7,176 nucleotides of DNA from CAZWVM01 sp964637705 (GTDB taxonomy: Bacteria > UBA8481): positions 1 through 7,176 of the forward strand of contig CAZWVM010000181.1 in NCBI GenBank assembly GCA_964637705.1, in the 5' to 3' direction. Shown piece by piece: positions 1 to 4,892 of the stretch (positions within the stretch are counted from its first letter, which is position 1; the number at the start of each line of letters is the position of its first letter). A program made the position numbers and the translations under genes. The notes beneath the pieces are model-generated. The model did not search any database. It was not told the DNA's origin and saw only the letters and a program-made list of their open reading frames with translations.

Positions 1-714
1 ATCGAGATGATGCGGCGCGAGGGGTTCGAGCTGGAGGTCGGGCGTCCCCACGTCATCGAGAAGACGGTCGACGGGATGCTTTGCGAGCCGTGGGAGCAGG
101 TCGTCGTGGACGCTCCCGAGGAGCACATCGGCACCGTGACGCGGCTCTTCGCGGAGCGGAAGGGGCTGATGACGCACATGATGCCCGCCGGCTCGGGCCG
201 CGTGCGCATGGAGTTCCGGATTCCCTCGCGGGGCCTGATCGGCATGCGCTCGCAGTTCCTGACCGAGACGCGCGGCACCGGCGTCCTGCACTCCGTCTTC
301 GACGGCTACAGCCCCCACGCGGGCCGGATTCCGTCGCGCACCAACGGCGCGATCGTCGCGGACCGCGCCTGCACGGCGACCGCCTACGCGATCCAGTACC
401 TCGAGGACCGCGGCAAGCTCTTCGTCGAGCCGGGGACGGAGCTCTACATGGGCATGATCGTGGGCGAGCACGCGAAGGAGATGGACATCGACGTCTACGC
501 CGGGCGGCCCAAGAAGCTTACGAACATGAGGGCCTCGACGAGCGACGAGACGGTGGTCCTCGCGGCGCCGGTCCGGCACACGCTGGAGTCGGCGATGGAG
601 TGGATCAACGACAACGAGCTGATCGAGGTGACGCCGAGGTCGATCCGCCTCCGCAAGAAGGCGCTCGACCCCAACCTCCGCAAGGCCGACCGGAGGATGG
701 TCGAGGAGGATTAG
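1..714 (+). CDS. typA: Translational GTPase TypA/BipA, C-terminal part (5' end outside window)
   Basis: This is the last 237 residues of the ribosome-associated GTPase TypA (BipA), an EF-G-like factor that acts on the ribosome and on ribosome assembly under stress or in the cold. The reading frame is open from base 1 to a TAG at 712-714. The first residues (IEMMRREGFELEVGRPHVIE) match the point in TypA just after the GRGELHLS stretch, so roughly 370 residues including the whole GTPase domain lie upstream. Visible family hallmarks are the EF-G domain V-like part with FRIPSRGLIGMRSQF (about residues 72-86 of the fragment), the TRGTGVLHSVFDGY stretch, and the TypA-specific C-terminal domain with GRPKKLTNMRAS and the basic tail. 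The ATG codons at 7 and 10 are internal, not starts. Identification is secure; only the N-terminal boundary is unknown. Confidence 0.95.
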   Translation: MEMMRREGFELEVGRPHVIEKTVDGMLCEPWEQVVVDAPEEHIGTVTRLFAERKGLMTHMMPAGSGRVRMEFRIPSRGLIGMRSQFLTETRGTGVLHSVFDGYSPHAGRIPSRTNGAIVADRACTATAYAIQYLEDRGKLFVEPGTELYMGMIVGEHAKEMDIDVYAGRPKKLTNMRASTSDETVVLAAPVRHTLESAMEWINDNELIEVTPRSIRLRKKALDPNLRKADRRMVEED

Positions 715-717
715 CCG

Positions 718-733
718 CCGGCCGTCCGGCCGG
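718..733 (+). terminator. GC-rich hairpin just after typA
   Basis: A 6-bp perfect stem (CCGGCC at 718-723 with GGCCGG at 728-733, loop GTCC) begins 3 bp after the typA stop codon. It is followed by GGAAACACG rather than a run of T, so it is not a classical intrinsic terminator. Its position suggests a transcript-end or mRNA-stabilising hairpin. Such short palindromes also arise by chance at this GC content. Confidence 0.3.
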
Positions 734-751
734 GGAAACACGAACCTCCTC

Positions 752-780
752 TTGTCACCCGGGACGGGATTTGCTAGACC
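752..780 (+). promoter_or_regulatory. Candidate sigma-70-type promoter for the symporter gene
   Basis: TTGTCA at 752-757 matches the -35 consensus in five of six positions. It is separated by exactly 17 bp from TAGACC at 775-780, which is preceded by TG plus one base (772-774) as in an extended -10. The -10 match itself is weak (three of six). The predicted start would lie near 787, giving a leader of about 40 nt before the symporter ATG. This is the only promoter-like pair I see in the 113-bp typA-symporter gap. Confidence 0.42.
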
Positions 781-827
781 ATGCCCGCGGCCGTCGAACT
801 GCCGAAAAACGTTCTCGAGGGGATTCC

Positions 828-2255
828 ATGACGACGAACCAGATCGCCATCATCGGGGGCGTGGCCGCCTACATGGTCGCGATGCTTGCGGTCGGATACT
901 GGGCGAGCCGACGCGTGAAGGACGCGCGGGACTACATCGTGGCCGGCGGGCGCCTCGGCTGGGGACTCTCGATCGGCACGATCTTCGCGACCTGGTTCGG
1001 GGCCGAGACGTGCATGGGCTCCTCCGGCAAGGCCTTCGACGAGGGGATCCTGGGGGTGATCTCGGACCCCTTCGGCGCCGGCCTCTGCCTCGTCATCTCC
1101 GGGCTCTTCTTCGCGCATTACTTCCGGAGGCTCCGCATCGAGACGATCGTCGACTACTTCGAGCTCCGCTACGGGCCGCGCGTCGCCGGGCTCCTCTCGA
1201 TCCTCTACGTCCCGGTCTACCTCGGCTGGATCGGCGGCCAACTCCTCGCCTTCGGGGCGATCCTGGAGTCGCTCACCGGCCTCGATTCGAACGTCAGCAT
1301 GCTCATCGCGACGGGCGTCGTCGTCCTCTATACCTACTGGGGCGGGATGTGGGCCGATACGATGACGGACTTCCTCCAGATGTTCATCCTTGTCGCGGGC
1401 CTTCTCATCCTCTTCCCGATCCTCGTCGCCGACCTCGGCGGCTGGTCGGCGCTCGTCGCGAACGCTCCGGCGGAGAAGTTCCGCCTCCTTCCGTCCGAGT
1501 CGACCCCGCTCTCGTGGCTCAACTACCTGGAGGCGTGGATGATCGTGGGGCTGGGGTCCCTGCCGGCCCAGGACCTCTTCCAGCGCATCATGGCGGCGCG
1601 CAACGCGACGATCTCGCGCTGGAGCTCGATCATCGCGGGCCTGATGTATGTCACCTTCGGGATGCTCCCGATCCTGTTGGGGATCTTCGGCGCCGAGGTC
1701 CTGCCGGACTGCGAGAGCGACCGTATCCTGATCGAATTGTCGCTCAAGTACCTCTCCGCGCCGCTCGTGGCCCTGATGGTCGGGGCCCTCCTCTCGGCGA
1801 TCATGAGCTCCGCCGACAGCGCGATCCTCGCGCCGGCCGGCATCATCGGGCACAACATCGTCCCGAAGATCGTCCCGGGGGCGAGCGAGGCCACGCAATT
1901 GAAATGGTGCAAGTGGTCGGTCCCGATCCTCACCTTCGCCTCGCTGGCCCTGGCCCTGTGGTACGAGCGCATCTACGAGTTGTGCCTCGAGACGTGGGGG
2001 GTGCTTCTCGTCGGCGTGGCCGCGCCGATGATCTTCGGGGTCTACTGGAGGCGCGCGACCGCGGCCGGGGCGCTCGCCGCGGCCGTGGCGGGGACCGGGG
2101 CGTGGATCGCTGGCCGCGTCCTGTTGCCCGAGGGGCATCCGACGAATCTCTACGGGTTCGCCGTCTCCTGCGCGGTCCTGGTGACCGTCAGCCTGGCAAC
2201 CCCGCGCCCGTCCCTCGAGGCGCTCGCGGCGCGCGAGGAGTCGGCGGCCGCCTGA
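828..2255 (+). CDS. Sodium:solute symporter (SSS/SLC5 family), choline-transporter-like branch
   Basis: A 475-residue inner-membrane secondary transporter expected to import a solute with Na+ through the LeuT fold. The ATG at 828 is preceded by GAGGGG (817-822) with 5-bp spacing, and the frame upstream of it only overlaps typA, so this start is well supported. About 12-13 hydrophobic segments are visible. MSSADSA at residues 326-332 is the conserved Na2-site segment, with S327/S328 in the place of the paired hydroxyl residues. From memory, several stretches align with the animal high-affinity choline transporter CHT1: FATW (W56), W134 followed by GGQLLAFGA, LYTYWGGM then TD and Q, LPAQDLFQR, and MSSADS. 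The tryptophan in CHT1's PWQ motif is alanine here (A247), so the substrate is probably not simply choline and cannot be named. It is transcribed alone and converges with the glutathione synthetase gene 15 bp downstream. Confidence 0.9.
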   Translation: MTTNQIAIIGGVAAYMVAMLAVGYWASRRVKDARDYIVAGGRLGWGLSIGTIFATWFGAETCMGSSGKAFDEGILGVISDPFGAGLCLVISGLFFAHYFRRLRIETIVDYFELRYGPRVAGLLSILYVPVYLGWIGGQLLAFGAILESLTGLDSNVSMLIATGVVVLYTYWGGMWADTMTDFLQMFILVAGLLILFPILVADLGGWSALVANAPAEKFRLLPSESTPLSWLNYLEAWMIVGLGSLPAQDLFQRIMAARNATISRWSSIIAGLMYVTFGMLPILLGIFGAEVLPDCESDRILIELSLKYLSAPLVALMVGALLSAIMSSADSAILAPAGIIGHNIVPKIVPGASEATQLKWCKWSVPILTFASLALALWYERIYELCLETWGVLLVGVAAPMIFGVYWRRATAAGALAAAVAGTGAWIAGRVLLPEGHPTNLYGFAVSCAVLVTVSLATPRPSLEALAAREESAAA

Positions 2256-2270
2256 GGTTTCCCGTTCCGG

Positions 2271-3230
2271 CTATCTCCGCCGGGCCGCGATGCGCCGCTC
2301 GAAGGAATCGATGATCCGGCTCTCCAGCTTCAGGCCCATCGCGCGGTTGATCTGGACGAGCCCCGAGGGGCAGGTCACGTTCACCTCGCTCAGCTTCTCC
2401 CCGATCACGTCGATGCAGAGCAGCGGCAGTTCGTCGGCCGGGTAGGCGCGGCCGACCTCCCCGACGATCGCCCGGTCCGACTCGGAGAGAGCGAAGGGGA
2501 GGGTCACGGCGCCGGCGTGGATGTTGGCGAGGAAATGCCCCGCTTTCGGGACGCGGTTGACCCAGCCGAGAGGCTCGCCGTCGAGGAGGAAGATGCGCTT
2601 GTCGCCTTCCGCGACCCGCTCGTTGAACTGCTGGAGCATGACCGGTTCGGTCCAGCCCGAGGAGGTCCTCTCGAGCGCGGCGGCGGCCGCCTCGGGCGCG
2701 CGCGGGTCGAGAGCGGCGACGCCGATCCCGGCGAAGGCGTTGGTGGGCTTGGCGATCCAGCGGGTGATCTCGGGGTGTTCGCGCAGGGTGCGAAGCGCCG
2801 CGGTCTCGTCGAGGACGACAAACGTCGGCAGGATCCGGTCCGGGTGGAAGAAGATCGCGATCTTCTCGTTGTAGCGCCGGATCGCGGCGGGCGCGTTGAG
2901 GACGAGCGTTCCGGCGTGGTCGAGCATGAAGGTGACGGCGAGGTAGCGCGAGTCGACCGGCGGATCGGTTCGGAGGAGGGCGAGATCGAGGTCGCGGAAA
3001 TTCATCGTCCCGGCCGGGGCGAAATGATCCTCCGGCCGGCCTTCACCCTCGTATCCGCTCTCGAAGAAGTCGGCGACGAGTCCAGCCGGGGTCAGCCTGA
3101 GCGTGCGCTCCGCGCAGAAGAGGACGCGATGTCCCCGGCGCCGGGCCTCCACAGCCATGAGAAGCGAGGTGTCGAAGGTCGTGTCGAGGGTATCGAAGTC
3201 CTCGGTGATGAGTCCGATGGTGTAAGGCAT
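2271..3230 (-). CDS. gshB: Glutathione synthetase, prokaryotic ATP-grasp type
   Basis: Predicted 319-residue cytosolic enzyme that joins gamma-glutamylcysteine to glycine with ATP to make glutathione (E. coli GshB is 316 residues). The family signature is clear: an N-terminal GLITEDFDT region, LLRTDPPVD (86-93) and LNAPAAIRRYNEK (111-123) of the GSH synthase N-domain, then the ATP-grasp region with GDKRIFLLDGEP (209-220), NIHAGA (236-241), and the metal ligands D274, E282 and N284 in CIDVIGEKLSEVNVTCPSG. These equal D273, E281 and N283 of E. coli. The usual glycine-rich DGMGG loop after KP is NAFAG here (164-168). No Shine-Dalgarno sequence precedes the ATG; a -10-like box ends 6 bp before it, so the mRNA may be leaderless. 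No gshA neighbour is present, so the precursor must come from elsewhere. A related thiol or peptide ligase role is less likely but possible. Confidence 0.88.
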   Translation of the reverse strand: MPYTIGLITEDFDTLDTTFDTSLLMAVEARRRGHRVLFCAERTLRLTPAGLVADFFESGYEGEGRPEDHFAPAGTMNFRDLDLALLRTDPPVDSRYLAVTFMLDHAGTLVLNAPAAIRRYNEKIAIFFHPDRILPTFVVLDETAALRTLREHPEITRWIAKPTNAFAGIGVAALDPRAPEAAAAALERTSSGWTEPVMLQQFNERVAEGDKRIFLLDGEPLGWVNRVPKAGHFLANIHAGAVTLPFALSESDRAIVGEVGRAYPADELPLLCIDVIGEKLSEVNVTCPSGLVQINRAMGLKLESRIIDSFERRIAARRR

Positions 3231-3236
3231 GAGGAG

Positions 3237-3242
3237 AGTCTA
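3237..3242 (-). promoter_or_regulatory. -10-like box immediately upstream of gshB (leaderless start)
   Basis: Read on the minus strand this is TAGACT, matching TATAAT in four of six positions and sharing the CTAGAC core with the symporter -10. It ends 6 nt before the gshB ATG, so transcription would begin at or next to the A of the start codon. That agrees with the absence of any ribosome binding site there (the leader reads CTCTCCTC). No -35 match stands at the right distance; that position falls in a C-rich tract. Confidence 0.35.
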
Positions 3243-3252
3243 GAAGGCAAGA

Positions 3253-3298
3253 GGGATGGGGGGGAAGGGAAAAGGGATCAGGGGCGAGGGATCAGGGG
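3253..3298 (+). other. G-rich tract with G-quadruplex potential in divergent gshB/PilZ promoter region
   Basis: Seven runs of three or more G lie on the plus strand at 3253-3255, 3258-3264, 3267-3269, 3274-3276, 3281-3284, 3288-3290 and 3295-3298. They are separated by loops of only 2-4 bases. This far exceeds the standard four-run quadruplex pattern. The tract starts 23 bp upstream of the gshB start and lies about 90 bp upstream of the PilZ gene, inside the 155-bp intergenic region, which holds no gene. The surrounding sequence is nearly pure purine on this strand. Confidence 0.6.
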
Positions 3299-3301
3299 CG
3301 A
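3274..3301 (+). repeat. Perfect tandem duplication, 2 x 14 bp
   Basis: The unit GGGATCAGGGGCGA occurs twice in direct succession without mismatch (3274-3287 and 3288-3301), with a further G/A-rich degenerate stretch just before it. It sits in the divergent promoter region between gshB and the PilZ gene. It could be a repeated regulator site, a small satellite prone to slippage, or an intergenic repeat found elsewhere in the genome. The window cannot decide which. Confidence 0.85.
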
Positions 3302-3371
3302 AGCGATGGGCCGTGAGTGCGGGGCGTGACGCCCGGCGCGCAAGGGGGTGGCGCGGTGCGCGGCCGAAAGC

Positions 3372-3377
3372 TACAAT
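3372..3377 (+). promoter_or_regulatory. -10 box TACAAT directly upstream of the PilZ gene
   Basis: TACAAT matches the -10 consensus in five of six positions and is preceded by GC, giving the GCTA core also seen before the symporter. It ends 8 bp before the ATG at 3386, so the predicted transcription start falls on or beside the start codon. Only GAAAG about 15 bp upstream resembles a ribosome binding site, and it would lie upstream of the transcript start. No convincing -35 box is present 16-18 bp upstream. Confidence 0.45.
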
Positions 3378-3385
3378 ACGTATGA

Positions 3386-3907
3386 ATGGAAAACAGGGCT
3401 TCGGCGATTCCACTCTGCGACCGCTGCGAGGGCGATTCGTCTCGTTTCGTTTCCCAGTGCTACGACGCTTCCCACCGCAGGATCTGCGAGCTCTGGTATT
3501 GCCCGGCCTGCGAACGCGCGTTCGCGGCGCGCCTGGCTCCCGAGATCGCGGCGCAGCATTTCGACGGCCGGGAGCGCCGGGTGGACAAGAGGTTCAGCGT
3601 CAACTTCGTCCTGGAGTTCATGGCCGCGGGGCGCCGGACCGAACCGCTGGTCGCCTCGGTCGTCAACGCCTCCTCCGGCGGCGCCTACTTTTTCTTCCCC
3701 GAACCGCTCGACGTCGGCACGGAGGGACAGTTTCGCATCTCGCTGCCATCAGCCCCCCGTTCCTTCGAGGCGCGCGGCCGCATCGTGCGATGCGTCAAGA
3801 CGGCCGAGAACCTCCACGGGATCGGCGTGCAGTTCGACCAAGTCGACCCGCAGTACAAGAACCACCTCGAGCGGTATGTGAAGGTCCAGGGCGCGGCGAC
3901 GACCTAG
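3386..3907 (+). CDS. PilZ-domain protein with N-terminal cysteine (zinc-ribbon-like) module
   Basis: A 173-residue soluble protein. The C-terminal part (about 62-165) is a PilZ domain, known in characterised members as a c-di-GMP receptor. The RxxxR element is R65-VDK-R69, and the second element is N94-A-S96-SG-G99, an N-for-D form of the usual [D/N]xSxxG. The following strands (FRISLPS, ARGRIVRCVKT, GIGVQFDQV) are typical of the beta barrel. The N-terminal 50 residues hold C11-x2-C14, C25, C34 and C39-x2-C42, which look like a zinc ribbon of CxxC...CxxC type. No signal peptide or membrane segment is seen. The ATG at 3386 keeps the cysteine module; another ATG at 3382 is out of frame. No neighbour indicates its pathway (motility, polysaccharide or gene control). 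The PilZ call is strong; the zinc-ribbon call is inference from cysteine spacing. Confidence 0.85.
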   Translation: MENRASAIPLCDRCEGDSSRFVSQCYDASHRRICELWYCPACERAFAARLAPEIAAQHFDGRERRVDKRFSVNFVLEFMAAGRRTEPLVASVVNASSGGAYFFFPEPLDVGTEGQFRISLPSAPRSFEARGRIVRCVKTAENLHGIGVQFDQVDPQYKNHLERYVKVQGAATT

Positions 3908-3908
3908 C

Positions 3909-3948
3909 GAATTCCGGATACCGCGATCACACGTCCCTTGGGGAATTC
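3909..3948. repeat. GAATTCC/GGAATTC inverted repeat after the PilZ gene
   Basis: GAATTCC at 3909-3915 pairs with GGAATTC at 3942-3948, leaving a 26-nt loop; equivalently, GAATTCCG is directly repeated at 3909-3916 and 3943-3950. The arms are AT-richer than the surroundings. It begins 1 bp after the PilZ stop codon and ends just before a candidate promoter for the ETF operon, so it could be an operator or a weak 3' hairpin. There is no T-run for termination. Confidence 0.3.
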
Positions 3949-3951
3949 CGT

Positions 3952-3980
3952 TTGACCGGGCTGTTCCACTTGTGAATTAT
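3952..3980 (+). promoter_or_regulatory. etfB: Distal candidate promoter for etfBA
   Basis: TTGACC (3952-3957, five of six matches to the -35 consensus) is followed after 17 bp by AATTAT (3975-3980, four of six matches to the -10). Transcription would start near 3987 and give a leader of about 95 nt before etfB. The region is locally AT-rich compared with the rest of the window, which supports promoter function. Confidence 0.42.
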
Positions 3981-4015
3981 CGAGCGCGCCGGCGCGAAAA
4001 GTTGGAGCGCGGGAA

Positions 4016-4044
4016 TTGCGCGACGAGCCCGGATCGTGCAGAAT
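4016..4044 (+). promoter_or_regulatory. etfB: Proximal candidate promoter for etfBA
   Basis: TTGCGC (4016-4021, three of six matches) and CAGAAT (4039-4044, four of six) are 17 bp apart. The -10 lies in TGCAGAAT, close in form to the GCTACAAT and GCTAGACC boxes elsewhere in the window. It predicts a start near 4051 and a 30-nt leader carrying the AAGGAG ribosome site, a more usual leader length than the distal promoter would give. Confidence 0.35.
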
Positions 4045-4081
4045 CGGCCCATCGAATACCGGCATCACCAAGGAGTTCGCC

Positions 4082-4888
4082 ATGAGTGGTTACCACATCG
4101 TCGTCTGCGGAAGCCTCGTTCCCGACCCGCTCCAGACCCTGGAGCCGGTCTCGACGCCGGCCGGGCCGTCTCTGAAGAACGAGATGATGCTTCCCACGGT
4201 CCTGGATCCCTGGGCCGCCCACGCCCTGTACGAGGCCGCGAACCTGGCGAAGAACGCGCCCGGTTCGAAGGTCTGGCTCGTCTCCCTCGGCCCCAAGGGC
4301 AAGCTCCAGCAGTTGATGATGTCGATCGCGCAGAAGGCGGCGTTCAAACTGGTGGCGGTCGACGGCCCGGCGTCGGGTTTCACGGATTCCTTCGAGGTCT
4401 CCGCGGCGCTCGCCGAGGCGATCCAGGGCATTGCCGGCCTGGACCGCTCCAACCTTCTCGTCTTCGGCGGCTGCTCCTCGGCCTCCCGCGACGCGGGCGT
4501 GACGATGCAGCTCCTGGCCGAGCGGCTCGGTGTGCCGGACGTCTTTCTCGCCGCCGACGAACTGAAGCCCCAGGGCGACGGGACGCTGAGAATCCTTGAG
4601 CGCGTGGAGGGTGGGCAGTATCAGGTCTCGACGCTGGCCGGTCCTCCGGCCGTGGTCGGCTGGGCGACGGGCAAGCTGCCCGTCCCGCCGAACAATCCCC
4701 AGCTGGGCATGCAGAACATGAAGGGCATCATGCCGGCCCTGCAGAAGGCCAGGCCGGCGAAGGTGGGCGCCGAGGGCGTGACGTATGCGAGCGTGGAGGT
4801 GCCGAGCCAGAGGCGGCAGACGCGCGTGGTGAAGGACGTGCCGGTCGAGACGATCGCGCGCGAGATCGTCGATTGGTTGAGGAGCTGA
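4082..4888 (+). CDS. etfB: Electron transfer flavoprotein, beta subunit (divergent)
   Basis: A 268-residue cytosolic protein expected to pair with EtfA and help carry electrons between flavin dehydrogenases and an acceptor such as a quinone oxidoreductase. The ATG at 4082 follows AAGGAG (4070-4075) with 6-bp spacing. Family features are the N-terminal LDPWAAHALYEAANLAK helix (41-57; canonical LxxxDxxAxEEAxxLK), KVWLVSLGPK (63-72), the LLAERLGVPDVF segment (144-155), the ERVEGGQYQV strand followed by P189-AVV (173-192; the beta-subunit signature region), and GMQNMKGIMPALQKARP (209-225; canonical P.NIMKAKKKP). The loop that normally reads D-D-D-x-N-Q-T-G and binds AMP or a second flavin is instead CSSASRDAGVTM (131-142). 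It overlaps nothing and is 4 bp before etfA, so the two are co-transcribed and probably translationally coupled. Confidence 0.88.
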   Translation: MSGYHIVVCGSLVPDPLQTLEPVSTPAGPSLKNEMMLPTVLDPWAAHALYEAANLAKNAPGSKVWLVSLGPKGKLQQLMMSIAQKAAFKLVAVDGPASGFTDSFEVSAALAEAIQGIAGLDRSNLLVFGGCSSASRDAGVTMQLLAERLGVPDVFLAADELKPQGDGTLRILERVEGGQYQVSTLAGPPAVVGWATGKLPVPPNNPQLGMQNMKGIMPALQKARPAKVGAEGVTYASVEVPSQRRQTRVVKDVPVETIAREIVDWLRS

Positions 4889-4892
4889 CGCG

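Noticed and set aside
81..827. Upstream extension of the symporter frame through typA
   Set aside because: The extension is an Arg/Gly/Asp-rich shadow of typA; the ATG at 828 has a good ribosome site and begins the first membrane segment.
774..2138. Long minus-strand open frame of 454 codons antisense to the symporter
   Set aside because: Composition is dominated by Arg, Asp, Glu, Gly and Pro with no domain or hydrophobic core; it is a frame shadow of a GC-rich gene whose real product has clear SSS motifs.
752..2314. Plus-strand open frame of 520 codons overlapping the symporter in another frame
   Set aside because: Arg/Pro/His-rich shadow translation without recognisable motifs; the overlapping frame is a convincing membrane transporter.
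2517..3329. Plus-strand open frame of 270 codons antisense to gshB
   Set aside because: Charged low-complexity shadow; gshB on the minus strand has full conserved motifs including metal ligands.
3322..3334. GGGCG-TGA-CGCCC hairpin in the gshB/PilZ gap
   Set aside because: Five-base stem with a three-base loop, no supporting context; too weak to annotate.
3985..3996. 12-bp perfect palindrome CGCGCCGGCGCG followed by AAAA before etfB
   Set aside because: It lacks a T-run on the downstream side in either direction, and such all-GC palindromes are expected by chance here, so I do not call it a terminator or operator.
3908..4081. Possible riboswitch or small RNA in the etfB leader
   Set aside because: No known aptamer core or extended conserved stem set could be recognised by eye; only the promoter-like boxes, an inverted repeat and the ribosome site are supportable.
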